A DNA stretch of 64,000 nt, taken from positions 80,754,315 through 80,818,314 of the forward strand of contig NC_053499.1 in the NCBI RefSeq assembly GCF_905171775.1, read 5' to 3'. The DNA comes from Rana temporaria (taxonomy: Eukaryota > Chordata > Amphibia > Anura > Ranidae). This document shows positions 1-11,539 of the stretch, one piece after another. The notes beneath the pieces are model-generated. The model was not told the DNA's origin. It ran no database searches and saw nothing but the letters and a program-made list of their open reading frames with translations. Made by a program: the position numbers and the translations under genes. Numbering within the stretch: position 1 is the stretch's first letter; each line of letters begins with the position of its first letter.

Positions 1-1520
1 AGTATGCAAGACGAAAGCGTACCTGTGTGATACCAAATAAATCATTCAGATATTAGATACTTTATCTTGCACACCCAATACTATTCTGATTACTGCTGAT
101 GTTGGATCCTTATACAGTGTTATCAATAATGAGGCTGCTTTAGCTTCAGTCACATGGGCATTGGCAGGTACTGATCTAAGTAGCCAACATATTCAGTTTC
201 TTTTAGATGGTCTCAATTTTCGTCTTCTAAAAAATTATTTCTGGTTTAATAAGGACTTTTCAGCAATGTGATGCGATGGGTGCTTGTTTTGCTCCCAGTG
301 TGGCAAATTTGTTTATGGCCCACTGGGAGGAAGATGTAGTGTTCCATGATCAACCGCCGCAACTCCTTTGTTACAAAAGGTATATTGACGATTTGATAAT
401 GATATGGGAAGGAGATACTGTATGTCGAGTCTCCAACTGTTTATGGACAAGTTGAATACTAATGTTGAGAACATTGTACTCACTTGAACAGTGGCTTACG
501 ACCAGATTACTTTTTTGGACCTAAAGATTTTTTTAAAAGATAATAAACTGCATACTAGGAATAATTTCAAGACTACGGATCGCAACGGTTATATACCCCT
601 CACCAGTTGCCATCATAGGCTCTGGTTGTGTAACATCCCGAGAGGGCAGTTTGTCAGATCGCACAGAAATTGTACATCTGAGGCTGACTTCCTCTCGCAG
701 TCACAAGTACTAGCTAAAAGGTTTAAGCAAAAAGGGTTACTCCCAGCCCTCTATTGGCCAAGAAATTGAAATAGTAAGGGCTATGGATAGGAGTACCATT
801 ATTGCAGATAAACCAGCTAGCTCTAATGTTAAAGAAACTATGAGTGGTTGTAAGATGGTTTTGGACTTTAATATCCAGCATAATTTTTTTTAGAGAATTG
901 TAGCCAAACATTGGCCAATTTTGAAGGGAGATGCGATTCTGGGCCCTGTCCTTCCAGACCGTCCTCAGTTTATTTACAGGAAAGCACCAGCCCTGAGAGA
1001 TAGTATTGCCCCTGGGGTGATGATCTACCTATTATTGCTCAGCCGAAAATGTTCAACTTTTTGTCGGGTTTTTATGCCTGTGGTCGTTGTGCGACCTGTA
1101 GGCATGCTAAAAACAATATTAAAAGCTCCTCTGTTACACATGTCAAATATTCTATCAAACAGATTATTACATAGGGGTGGTTACGTAGGGGTGGTGTATA
1201 TGCTCGAATGTGAATGTGGACTGCAGTACGTGGGGCGCAGTTCTCGTGCATTCCACGTACGTGTGGGTGAACACATTAGCAACATCAAAAGAGGGGTGAA
1301 AACGCATAGCGTCTCTGGACACTTTAGAAAACACCAATAACGCGACCCCAAGGGTTTGAAATTTTGGGGGATTGAGAAGGTGTCCAAACACTGGAGGGGC
1401 GCATATTTTATTCGACAATTAAGCCGTCGCGAATCATATTGGATTTTTGAGACCAAAGTTGCATTTCCTGCAGGCTTAAATGTGGAATTCGACCTAAATT
1501 GTTTTATTTCTGATAGATAG
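1..1520 (+). pseudogene. Penelope-like retroelement remnant (RT + GIY-YIG endonuclease)
   Basis: Broken coding remains of a Penelope-like element polyprotein. Around 266-420 one frame reads a reverse transcriptase core with an APSVANLFM block followed by a YIDD catalytic box. Around 1180-1340 another frame reads GVVYML...CGLQYVGRS...R..EH, the GIY-YIG nuclease signature that in this family sits C-terminal to the RT. The frame then continues with W/YWIFET and PAGLN-type C-terminal residues to a stop near 1518-1520. Several frame changes and stops separate the blocks, so no protein can be made. RT joined to GIY-YIG is diagnostic of Penelope-like elements. The 5' part lies outside the window. 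Confidence 0.85.
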
Positions 1521-2519
1521 ATTTATTATTGGTTAATTGTATGGGAAATTTTTTAAATATTTTTCACAAGAAATTTTAGAAAGATTTTTTTAAATATTTA
1601 TAAAAAACTTTATATATTTTATTATGAATGGGTTAATATTTCATGTCCTTATTTTTAATAGTTTTTATTATAATAAATGTTATTATAATAATTTTTTATC
1701 AATATTCTTTATTTTGCATTTCATTAAATTTTTCATGTTTATGTATCATATGTATGCCATATGTACTGTGTCATCAGTGGTGATTGTGGATGACGTCCCT
1801 TATATACAATTTTTTTACATGTATGCATTGTGGTGCAGACGTGTAGGTTTGTGTATATTTTAAGATTTCTCTTCTCTTTTAAGAATACATTAAGTTGTCC
1901 TTTTATGAAAGTGCCGGTAAAATACCGCTATTCAGTTCTCAGCCATTCTCAGGGGAGATCGCTCTCCTCTGAGTGCCTGTTTATGAAACTTTGTAGATCA
2001 GTTCTCATGTTGAGATGAGGAGCGATCTACAAACGGCTGGAAACTCCTGAGAACTGCTTCCCTCACTGTAATCTCGCATGATGTAGCGGGATTACAGTAT
2101 GAGGAAGTCAAAAATACACAAATCAGCACACATTATACACCACATATTAATAAAATAATAAAGTTACATTCCCACCAAACAATATACATTAACCTAATTA
2201 TTAAAAAACATTGTTTTTATTATAATTTAAAGCTCATACATGTGCCTATTTAAATGTGTATGGTGTATAGGAAATTAATGGAATCCCACATATGTAATGC
2301 AGCTATACACCATTCATATAAATGAAAAATACATTTATAATCATTATTATTTTTATTATTTTTATAAAGTATACAAATATAAACCCTGTATAACTGTAAT
2401 AGAACAGTCCATGGATAAAACCATATTTTAGGGTTTACAATTTTTTTTTTACTAATAAATGAAAAATTATATAAAAATGACTTTAATAGAATTTTAACAT
2501 TTTAATGCAGGTAGAATAA
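1521..2519. other. AT-rich gene-free stretch
   Basis: I see no gene here. The segment is very AT-rich. At about 1905-2110 it holds a GC-richer block with several short inverted repeats, including segments around GGGGAGATCGCTCTCC and paired TGTAGATC/GATCTACA words, which suggests a small decayed hairpin-rich repeat. The short open frames are not supported by any recognisable motif. Confidence 0.5.
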
Positions 2520-2554
2520 TATAGATATAGATATAGATAGATACACATAGAAAT

Positions 2555-2596
<42 letters not shown>

Positions 2597-2618
2597 GCTA
2601 TATGATGATGTGTGTGTA

Positions 2619-2656
<38 letters not shown>

Positions 2657-2685
2657 CACACACACATCTATATATACATACACTA
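2520..2685. repeat. Compound microsatellite (GATA/CA/TA)
   Basis: A run of ATAGATATAG words is followed by about 15 CA dinucleotides (2558-2588), a short spacer, and about 15 TA dinucleotides (2623-2653). It ends in mixed TA/CA repeats. This is simple-sequence DNA. The minus-strand frame through it translates as YIYIYI/CVCVCV and is not a gene. Confidence 0.95.
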
Positions 2686-2689
2686 TAAA

Positions 2690-3400
2690 TTCCTAACCTG
2701 CTCATTTTGGGGTGTGTATTGGTGGGAAGATGTGTTCTGACTGTATAGCTGCTCGTGTGTGAAGGATGGAAGTCAGAGAGTCGGGATCGCCGCTGATCTA
2801 ACTTTCATTAAAGGACACCTTAGCTACATTGAGGGCATTGAGTATAGTATCTGGGGATTTTTGTTTTTTCCTTTTTCCCCCTGATCTGTGCTTGTTGCCC
2901 CCATCCAGCCATAGACCAAACCTGGGTAAATGGTAGCTTATTATTTTTCTGTATTTGTGTGCAGTTTGGCAACCAAATTGGTGGTTTGCTCTCTCCTACT
3001 CCCTCTCCATGCTTAGACAAAGATTTTTTTCTTATAAGATACAAATGCCGCTATTGGGCGTATCTTTGCATTGGTTGGGTTGGGTGTTGGGTTGCCATGA
3101 CTGCATATAAACTTTTCTCAGTAGGACGTCCAGCGCTATCTTTCCTGCCCCGTGCTGAGGAAGTCCCGCCCACGGGACGTAACACGTACGGGGGAGGAGT
3201 CACGCAGGACGTCACCTACGATCGCTGCTGCCTGCATTGTATTACACGCCTGAACAGCTGACACTCGGCGAACAGAGTGTCATTACATGTGAGTCTGCAT
3301 TTGCTATTTTGTCATTTAAATAAACGTTTTAGCACCGGAGAGCACTAGATCCCTCTTTCCTTTCATTTTTATGGTAGATGCTACTGCTGGAAGTGGATGT
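2690..3400 (+). mobile_element. Probable Penelope-type terminal repeat region
   Basis: This is a gene-free segment placed downstream of the Penelope-like coding remnant. It contains a hammerhead-like motif (3149-3194) and ends with an AATAAA-type word near 3320 followed by a pyrimidine-rich tract. Penelope-like elements are known to carry minimal hammerhead ribozymes in their terminal repeats, so I infer that this is the terminal region of the same or a related element. The boundaries are estimates and no second terminal copy is visible. Confidence 0.4.
3149..3194 (+). ncRNA. Degenerate minimal hammerhead-ribozyme-like motif
   Basis: CTGAGGA at 3155-3161 fits the CUGANGA core. A stem II of GTCCC (3163-3167) and GGGAC (3174-3178) follows, then GTAAC at 3179-3183, where an active core needs GAAA, so A13 is replaced by T. 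AC and GT can form the tiny stem III, with A3188 at the cleavage position. Downstream CGGGGG (3189-3194) pairs with upstream CCCGTG (3149-3154) as stem I with one mismatch and one wobble. One extra A lies between the core and stem II. The base change predicts little or no self-cleavage. Confidence 0.5.
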
Positions 3401-3456
3401 GGAAGGGATTCATTATGCTACCCTGAGTTGCCAGTTTCTCTCCTATGGATGTCTCA

Positions 3457-3893
3457 TGCCGCGTACACACCATCACTTTATGTGATGAAAAAAAACAACG
3501 TTTTTAAAAACGTCACTTTAAATGACCGTGTGTGGGGGAAAACGTTGTTTTATGTCTTCTGAAAAACGACAAAAAAAAATTGAAGCATGCTTCAATTTTA
3601 TGTGTTGTTTTTTAAAACGTCGTTTTTTACTTCACAGAAATTGACCGTGTGTAGCAAAAAACTTTGTTTAAAACGACGTTTTTACACCCGCACATGCCCA
3701 GAAGCTAGTTATGAAGCGAGCTTCAATGGAAAAACGTGGTGAACGTAACCTCGCTTTGCTAGAACATTGTGAGAAAAACGATGGTGTGTAGGCAACTTCG
3801 TCTTTGAAAATGTAAGTTTCAAAAACGTCGTTTTTTACTTCACAGAAAATTTCGTTTTTTTTCATCACATAAAGTGATGGTGTGTATGCGGCA
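3457..3893. mobile_element. MITE with long terminal inverted repeats, TCA target duplication
   Basis: The left end TGCCGCGTACACACCATCAC and the reverse complement of the right end match over about 31 bp with one mismatch. The element is flanked by TCA on both sides (3454-3456 and 3894-3896), giving a 3-bp target duplication. It is 437 bp with no coding potential and further internal inverted repeats such as AAAACG/CGTTTT. A 3-bp duplication fits a PIF/Harbinger-type MITE, although TCA is not the usual TWA. Confidence 0.8.
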
Positions 3894-4067
3894 TCAGTTT
3901 AAACCTGTGGTTACCATTGATATGCCCTGTGACCTTCTAAGGTCGATGTTTTAAGGTGAGAGGCCATATTTTACACAGTGGAGGATATTGCTTTGGTCAC
4001 TGTTTTTTGTACTTACACCTACGCCGATTTATGGATTGGACCTTTTGATTTGTCACTTTTTATGGAC

Positions 4068-4440
4068 TTTTCACCCACCCACTTTGCACCCAATGTTATT
4101 AAAATGTAAAAACAAAGATAGCAATTATTTGCACTGCATCTGTGCCCATTTGTGCTGCAAAAACAAATGTATGTGCTGGTTTGGTTTCAGAGATATTGTG
4201 CATTATAGTTGATTAAACCTCTCCCACTTTGCACCACATGTTATTACATTTGGAAAATAATTATACAATTTGTGGTGCGTTTGTGCTGATTTGAACCATG
4301 AAAACACATTTTCTGTTTGTTCAGTTTTTGAGATATTGGACATTCCACAGTAGATTATGTAACTTAAAGCCCCACCCATTTTACACTATGTTATTACATT
4401 TCAGAAACAAATAAACCTTTTTTAATGCTGCATGGCAGGA
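4068..4440. repeat. Diverged ~150-bp tandem repeat, about 2.5 copies
   Basis: A block with CCCACTTTGCACC followed by TGTTATTA recurs at about 4076, 4224 and 4374. Between copies there are similar TTTGTGCTG and GAGATATTG words. The copies differ by many substitutions. I see no coding potential and do not recognise the family. Confidence 0.7.
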
Positions 4441-4630
4441 AAAACAAGCAGACAGGTATAATGTATTTTTTCATATAGCACTCTCATTTTGAATCAGAAA
4501 GAATGATTATGAGACTCATATATGCTTTTAGCCTGGGCTACCCTGAAAACCTAACATATACCTTTGAAGTTTTTCAGAAGGTTTTTTTTAGAGCTAGATG
4601 TGGGGGAATCAATCTTCAAAAGTTCACACT

Positions 4631-5341
4631 TTAACCACTTGCCGACCAGCCACCATCATTATACTGCGGCAGGTCGGCTCTCCTGAGCAAACCGCTGTAT
4701 GTGTATGTCGGTCCTTACACAAGAGATATTGGGCATGCACACCCGCTGCATGCCACAGGAGCGTGCCTGCGGGTCTAGCGGACATGGTGTCTGCCGGCAA
4801 CCCACAATCGAGGCAAGAACGGGGATCTGCCAAGGCGATTCCCCGTTTTGCCAGATGACATGTCAGAGAACTTCTGTTCCCAGTGATCGGGAACAGCTAT
4901 CTCTGTCATGTCCCTGGTAGCCCGTTCCTCCTACAATTGAAACTCACCCAGGGAACACACTTAACCCCTTGATCACCCCCTAGTGTAAACCCCTTCCCTG
5001 CCAGTGTTATTTATACATTGATCAGTGCATTTGTATAGCACTGATTAATGTAATAATGTCACTGGTCCCAAAAAGGTGTGATTTGGGGTCAGATTAGTCT
5101 GCCGCAATATTGCAGTCCCGCTAAAAATCGCAGATCACCATCATTACCAGTAAAAACAATAAAAAAAGTCCATAAATCTACCCCATAGTTTGTAGACAAA
5201 ATAACTTTTGCGCAAACCAATTAATATAAGCCTATTGTGATTTTTTTTTTAAAAAATATGTAGAAGAATATATATCAGCCTAAACTGATCAATACATTTG
5301 TTTTTTTATATATTTTTTTGGATATGTATTATAGCAGAAAG
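4631..5341 (+). mobile_element. Truncated TTAA-type (piggyBac-like) non-autonomous element
   Basis: It begins with TTAACCACTTGCCGACC, the same end as the piggyBac element at 7023. Its body has GC-rich then AT-rich sections typical of this non-autonomous family, including GCGCAAACCAATTAATA, which is shared with the element at 45866. The right end is missing because another TTAA element starts at 5342. No transposase is encoded, and the short open frames are artefacts. Confidence 0.7.
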
Positions 5342-5977
5342 TTAACCACTTAAGGACCGCCTCCTGCACATTTACGTCAGCAGAATGGCACGGCTGGGCA
5401 CATGCATGTACAGGTACGTCCTGTGCTAGTATCCAGCCGTGGGTCGCGGGCGCGCACCGGCGTCTCGCGCCTGCAACCCGGTCCTAAGCTCCTGCGGACC
5501 CGATCGCCGCTGGAGTCCCGTGATCAGTCCCCGGAGCTGAAGAATGGGGAGAGCTGTGTGTAAACACAGCTTCCCCGTTCTTCACTGTGGCGGCGTCATC
5601 GATCGTGTGATCCCTTTTATAGGGATACAAAATTGGTGATGTCACACCTACAGCCACATCCCCCTACAGTTAGAAACATATTAGGTCATACATAACCCCT
5701 TCAGTGCCCCCTTGTGGTTAACTCCCAAACTGCAATTGTCATTTTCAAAGTAAACAATGCATTTTAAATGCATTTTTTGCTGTGAAAATGACAATGGTCC
5801 CAAAAATGTGTCAAAATTGTCCGAAGTGCCCGCCATAATGTCGCAGCCATGAAAAAAAATCGCTGATTGCCGCCATTAGTAGTAAAAAATATTATTAATA
5901 AAAATGCAATAAAACTATCCCCTATTTTGTAAACGCTATAAATTTTTTGGGGGGGATATTTGGGGGGGTTTTTCTTG
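5342..5977 (+). mobile_element. Second TTAA-type (piggyBac-like) non-autonomous element, 3' truncated
   Basis: It starts with TTAACCACTTAAGGACC, inserted in the preceding element. The segment 5700-5945 is closely similar to 46240-46490 of the complete copy at 45866-46871, including GTGGTTAACTCCCAAACTGC and TGGTCCCAAAAATGTGTC. It breaks off in a G-rich run just before the Harbinger MITE at 5978, and its right terminus is not found beyond that MITE. It encodes nothing. Confidence 0.75.
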
Positions 5978-6722
5978 GGCCCGGATTCACAGACAGCGGT
6001 GCACATTTATGCCGCCGTAGCATATCTCCTGTACGCTACGCCGACGCAGCGCAGAGAGGCAAACACTGAATTCACAAAGCCAGTGCTCCCAAAACTGCGC
6101 TGGGTTTCCTTGGCGCAAGTCGGCGTAGGTGGAAGTGGGCGTGAGCCATGCAAATGAGGCGTGACCCCATGCAAATGATGGGCCGAGCGCAAGACAGATA
6201 CGTATAACGAATGGCGCATGCGCCATCCCGTGGACGCATTCCAGTTTGCATGCTCAGAATCACGTCGGAACTACTCCCTAAGATACGTCGGATCACTGCC
6301 TACGACGTGAACGTAACCTACGCTCAGCCATATTCATGTCCAACATAAACTATGTAAAATACGCCGGCTTGTGTTCCCTGGTGCAGCCCTTTGCATGGAT
6401 GCTGCTCAGTTACACCTCCTTTATGGGGCATAACTTTACGGCGTACGTATAACTTACGCGCACTTGCGCCGGGCGCACGTACGTTCATAAATCGCCGTAT
6501 CTCCCTCATTTGTATATTTGAATAGAAAATCAATGGGAGCGCCACATGCGTCCAGCGTAAATATGCGCCCACTCTACGCCTGCAAGTTACGTCGGTGGGA
6601 TGAAGCCTGTTTTTAGGCGTATCTTAGTATATGGGTCCGGCGCACAGATACGACGGCGCATATTTGCACTTACGCGGCGTATCTGGAGATACGATGGAGC
6701 AAGTGCTTTGTAAATCCGGGCC
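5978..6722. mobile_element. PIF/Harbinger-type MITE with TTG target duplication
   Basis: The ends GGCCCGGATTCAC and GTAAATCCGGGCC are inverted repeats with one mismatch. TTG flanks both sides (5975-5977 and 6723-6725). The interior is rich in GTACG/GGCG words such as GGCGTATCT and resembles the subterminal regions of the Harbinger elements at 21596-29140. It is 745 bp and non-coding. The overlapping minus-strand frames are by-products of the CpG-rich palindromes. Confidence 0.8.
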
Positions 6723-6725
6723 TTG

Positions 6726-7022
6726 ATGTCTGCCAGATAAAGAAGAGGATGATAATGCCCATTCAACTGATGACATAGCGTCTTTATGTTCCATTATTTA
6801 CATTGAAGAACTCACTGAGGGTGCTTTATTGTTCATATGAACTGATTTCATTAGCGCTGCACCATCTGTTTTTATATTTATCTGAGGGATTTGAGATTTG
6901 ACCCTGGTGTCCAATTGTGATGTCGCAAACGTAAAATTTTCCGTTCGCGAATGGCGAACGTGAACTTACGCAAATGTTCGCGAACGGGCGAAACGCCATA
7001 GACTTCAATGGGCAGGCGAATT
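6726..7022. other. Gene-free spacer with CGAACG-type inverted repeats
   Basis: The first half is plain AT-rich DNA. From about 6920, words such as TTCGCGAATGGCGAACG and TTCGCGAACGGGCGAA form short inverted repeats next to CATAGACTTCAATGGG, which looks like the end of a decayed hAT-type repeat. I see no gene. Confidence 0.45.
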
Positions 7023-7389
7023 TTAACCACTTGCCGCCCGCCAATTACATATTGACGTCGGCAAAGTGGTTGTAGAATCCTGACCGGACGACCGGGGGCG
7101 CGCAATGCAACCATCGGTACTGCCGCTTGTCCCCCGGACACAGCGCATTCCCGATCAGGGTAAACAGCCAATGAAATTGGTTGTTTACCCATGTGATCGG
7201 CTGTGTCCATTCACAGCTGATCACAAGTATAAACAATGTGGCGGTTTCCAGGGATCTCTCCTTCTCTCTCTCACACACAGACCGATTGTGTGAGGAGAGA
7301 GGAGAGATCTGAAATCTGTGAGGGAAAACTTTTTATTATAAATACATACAGTCTACACGACCCCAACCCAATAAAGAGAACCTGTCACA

Positions 7390-7960
7390 CTGCCATCAGT
7401 GCCGCCACCAGTACCATCTGGATCTGTCACAGCCCACCAACGGTACCGTCATCAGTACTACCATAGGTACCGCCACCAGTACCGCCACCAGTACCGCCAC
7501 CAGTACCATCTGGATCAGCCCACCAACGGTACCGTCATCAGTACTGCCATCAGTACTGCCACCAGTACCGCCACCAGTACCATCTGGATCTGTCACAGCC
7601 CAACTGTCACAGCCCACCAACGGTACCGTCATCAGTACCGCCATCTGGATCTGTCACAGCCCACCAACTGTACCGTCATCAGTACTACCATAGGTACCGC
7701 CACCAGTACCGCCACCAGTACCGCCACAGCCCAACTGTCACAGCCCACCAACGGTACCGTCATCAGTACTGCCATCAGTACCGCCACCAGTACCGCCACC
7801 AGTACCATCTGGATCTGTCACAGCCCACCAACGGTACCGTCATCAGCACCGCCATCAGTACCGCCATCGGTACCATCTGGATCTGACAGGTCATCTGTCA
7901 CAGCCCATCTGTCACACAGGCCGCCATCAGTACTGCTATCAGTACCGCCATCACTACCGT
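7390..7960 (+). repeat. GC-rich minisatellite in the piggyBac 5' region
   Basis: Variants of the 12-bp unit GTACCGCCACCA are interleaved with longer modules such as CATCTGGATCTGTCACAGCC and CCAACGGTACCGTCATCAGT. It lies upstream of the transposase start and is open in one frame by composition (Thr/Ser/Ala/Pro-rich). The family start codon lies after it at 8061, so I treat it as 5' untranslated repeat DNA. Confidence 0.85.
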
Positions 7961-8060
7961 CGCACAGTCCCACGATAAGTACCGTCACACAGGACATCAG
8001 TAACCTGTCATTTCCCTCACACAGGCCCGCCATTAGTGAGCTGTCAGTAGCACCACCATC

Positions 8061-9877
8061 ATGTCTCAAAGAATGTACACACCTGAGGAGGCATACGAGA
8101 TCCTCACCATGTCGGATAATGAGAGCAGCGGGGAGCTCTTATTATCCAATTCTGGTTCAGAATACCAGCCAGTGGAGGGTAGTGAGTCAGAGTCAGCGGA
8201 GGAACCCCCCTCCTAAAAGAGTAAGAAGATCAGGACCTAGATCCGAAGACCTGCCTACCACCAGCAGCACTAGACCCCAAGAAGAGGAGCCCAGTACCAG
8301 TACTGGAATTACTCATCCAGCCCAAAGAATCCATGCCCAGTCCTACCTTCCTGATGCCCTGGCAAACCCTTTGTGGTTGCCTGCCAGCTCAGGATCCGCT
8401 ACAATCCCCCCTTTCACCGCACAGCCAGGTGTGCAGTTCAACACGTCAAATTTTTCCAAATTGGACTATTTTTATTTATTTTTCCCCAATGATTTGTTGC
8501 AGTACATGGTGGACCAAACAAATCTCAATTCAGAGCAATTTATTGCTGCCAACCCCAATTCGTCCTACGCCCGTATGTTTACTTGGTGCCGTCTCACACT
8601 AGAGGAATTCAAAATGTTTTTGGGCCTTGCTTTTAATATGGGGCTTTCAAAGAAAAACGAATCGCATTCCTACTGGTCCACCCGCCCCATCCACCACATG
8701 CCCATATTTTCTGCGGTCATGTCCAGGGCACGGTTTGATATGATAATGCGCTTTCTACATTTCAACGACAACTCGCAATGCCCTCCCCGAGATCACCCCA
8801 ACTATGACAAATTATATAAGCTTCGCCCCCTAATAAATTATTTTACCAAACGATTTTCTGAAGTGTTTATCCCCGACCAAAATATTTGTGTAGACGAATC
8901 CCTTATCCACTTTACTGGCCGGCTGCATTTCAAGCAGTATATCCCAAGCAAGAGAGCCAGGTACAGGGTAAAAATGAATAAATTGTGCGATTGAGCCACT
9001 GGATATGTGCACAAATTTCGTATTTACGAAGGCAAAGATTCCCAGCTCCAGCCCCCTGATTGCCCCACATATATAGGAACCAGTGGTAAAATTGTCTGGG
9101 ACCTTGCATACCCCTTGTTCAAAAAAGGCTACCACTTATATGTAGATAATTACTACAGCAGCTTGCCCCTTTTCCGTCACCTGTATTGTGAACAAACCCA
9201 GGCCTGCGGTACCTTCTGAAAAAATAGGAAGGGGTTCCCACAGAATTTGCTATCAAAACGGCTACAAAAGGGGGAAGCCGCATTCATGAGGAATGAGGAA
9301 GTGTTGGCCATGAAGTGGCGGGACAAGAAGGATGTTCACATGATGACTACAATCCACAATGACAACTTGGTGGAGTTTCAGAGAAGACAAGGCCCTGTAG
9401 TAAAGCCTGAATGTGTTCATGAGTACAATATGTACATGGGGGGGGGTTGATTTATATGATCAGATGCTACAACCCTATTTATCAACCCGAAAGTCAACTT
9501 TTTGGTATAAGAAAGTAGCATTATATCTGTTTCACATAGCCATGTACAATTCATTTGTCTGCTATCAAAAATCACCCCAAAACCAACCCACCACCTACCT
9601 CAAATATTATGAAGACATTGTCACTGCCCTGATTTATCAACAAGGACCCGCCCCAGGAAGCATTCGATCTGATTGTGTCAGTCGACTTCATGAACAACAT
9701 CTTCCCTAATACATTCCCCCTGCAGAATCCGGAAGAAGACGCCAAAAGAGATGTCGTGTATGCTCAAGAAGAGGAGTTAGAAGAGATACAAGTTATCATT
9801 GTCCTGATTGTCCCTCCCAACCTGGCCTGTGTATTGGTGATTGCTTCAAAATCTATCACAGATCCATCAGATACTAA
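8061..9877 (+). pseudogene. piggyBac transposase (DDE_Tnp_1_7), inactivated
   Basis: The start chosen is ATG 8061 (MSQRMYTPEEAYEIL), which fits piggyBac N-termini with a Ser/Glu-rich acidic stretch. The frame is lost in a C-run near 8206 and resumes from about 8210 to 8991 with the DDE domain. Catalytic Asp 1 lies in VDESLIHFTGR. TGA at 8992-8994 and TGA at 9217-9219 interrupt the frame, with Asp 2 (VDNYYSS) between them. A 9-G run (9438-9446) shifts the frame just before Asp 3 (GVDLYDQML). TAA at 9707 follows. The C-terminal cysteine-rich domain (RCRVC...CPDCP...GLC...CF.IYH) is readable to TAA 9875-9877 in a third frame. All three Asp codons survive, but no full protein can be made. Confidence 0.9.
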
Positions 9878-9986
9878 TTCCCCTTATTAGTAACAGACTG
9901 CCATTTCCCCCTTTCTAATACCTGTGCCTGCCTGCTACCATGTTTCTATCTTCCATGTAACTGACCCTGGCCTGTTTACCGACAAT

Positions 9987-10722
9987 GGCCCAGATTCAAG
10001 TAGAATCGCGCAATATTTGCGTGGGCAAAGAGCAAATTTTTTTCTCTGCGCCCACGCAAATATTGCGCTTTGCCCGCGATTCACGGAGCAGTTGCTCCGT
10101 AAATTGCGCGGGCAATATGCTAAGCAGCCGGGCGCAAGGCTGCCTAATGTAAATGATCCCGCCGGGGGCGGGAATCATTTAAATTAGGCGCGCTCCCACG
10201 CCGAGCGAACAGCGCATGCTCCGTCGGGAAACTTTCCCGACGTGCATTGCGGCAAATGACGTCGCAAAGGACGTCATTTGCTTGTAAGTGAACGTGAATG
10301 GCGTCCAGCGCCATTCACGGTTCACTTACGTAAACGACGTTAAATTTGAACGTTGGAGCGGGAGGCGCAGCTATACTTTAGCATTGGCTGCGCCTGCTAT
10401 TAGCAGGAGCAACCTTATGCTAAAGGCGCCGTACGGAAACTCCGTACCTTGCGTAGGCAGGGCCCGCGCAACTTTTGTGAATCGGTGGTAGTATGCAATT
10501 TGCATACTACACGCCGATCACAAAGGCCGCGCCCCCTAGCGGCCAACGCAAGAATGCAGCCTGGGATGTGAAGGCATAAGGAGGCTTATGTTTATCACAT
10601 CCTAGGCTGCATTCGGTGTAACGAGGTTCCTGAATCAGGAGCACTCGTTACACCGGAGCAAGTAAGCACTTGCGCCGCACAACTATGGTTGCGCGGGCGC
10701 AAGTGCTTCTTGAATCTGGGCC
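9987..10722 (+). mobile_element. Harbinger-type MITE (copy 1) inside piggyBac
   Basis: The ends GGCCCAGATTCAAG and CTTGAATCTGGGCC are perfect inverted repeats. Flanks AAT and ACT suggest a 3-bp target duplication with one change. The pre-insertion site can be read from the neighbouring minisatellite (CGACAATG...TTTGCCTGCCG). The interior contains long hairpins, for example around CGTCGGGAAA and TTGCGTGGGC. The same element recurs inverted at 29412-30148 with nearly equal length (736 against 737 bp). It is non-coding. Confidence 0.85.
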
Positions 10723-10950
10723 ACTGTCTTTGCCTGCCGTTTTAACACCTTTCTGACTCTCACGTGCACCAACCTCAGCCTGTTTACCGACGATTCCTTT
10801 GCCTGCCGTTTTAACACCTTTCTGACTCTCACGTGCACCAACCTCAGCCTGTTTATCGACAATGCCTTTGCCTGCCGTTTTAACCACGTTTCTGACTTCC
10901 ACGTGTGCCGACCTCGGCCTGTTAATCGACCATGTTTTTGCCTGCCACTT
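10723..10950 (+). repeat. ~66-bp minisatellite in the piggyBac 3' region
   Basis: A unit containing TTTGCCTGCCGTTTTAACAC and CACGTGCACCAACCTC is repeated about three and a half times with substitutions. It is interrupted at its start by the MITE at 9987. It is non-coding. Confidence 0.85.
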
Positions 10951-11149
10951 GGACTGATCTTTTGCCCTTCTACTTTAGTAGACAGGGGTCTCACATATGT
11001 GAGGGGCTCCAGAATAGCGTTCTGAGTACAGAAAATCAGTTTTTGGTTTTCCATTTTCCCAGAACAGGGTCAGGTTGCCCAGAGGCTTCAAAGAGATTTG
11101 GGTGGGAGAAGCCTCTACCTCTGTCCCCCAGGCCCTAAGCTTGATGGTC

Positions 11150-11470
11150 CTTCCTGCTGCCTGGACCAATACTTTGGCTGTGCTGACCATATCGCTGCCT
11201 GTAATGACCCAGGACTTTATGGACTATGTTTCTTTCTGCTGCCTGGACCAATACTTTGGCTGTGTTGACTATTTCTCTGCCTGCTGCCTCTACTGACTAC
11301 GAACAGTATTTCTGCATGGACATCTCTGCCTGCTGCCTGGACCTGTGCTTTGGCTGTGCTGACAGTATCTCTGCCTGTCTATTACTGCCTGCTGCCTGGA
11401 CGATTGCTTTTGCTGTCACTGACCACATCCCTGCCTGCTGCCTGGACCGATGCTCTCCTCTGTGGACCAC
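11150..11470 (+). repeat. CTGCCTGGACC-type minisatellite
   Basis: A unit with TGCTGCCTGGACCAATACTT and CTTTGGCTGTGCTGAC recurs about five times in diverged form, at roughly 60-70 bp spacing. The frame through it is open by composition (Cys/Leu/Trp-rich) and shows no domain. It is part of the 3' non-coding region of the piggyBac element. Confidence 0.7.
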
Positions 11471-11539
11471 TGCACTACTTAAACCACAGGTAATCTTTTG
11501 TTATTTGGTATGTACCTGCTATGTGTTAGATATATGAAG

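Noticed and set aside
5764..6572. Several 65-80-residue frames on the minus strand
   Set aside because: They overlap the TTAA element and a Harbinger MITE, whose CpG-rich inverted repeats give open frames in many phases.
7399..8200. N-terminal extension of the piggyBac frame through the minisatellite
   Set aside because: It begins at a non-ATG codon and is Thr/Ser repeat translation; the family-type start MSQRMYTPEEA is at 8061 in another frame.
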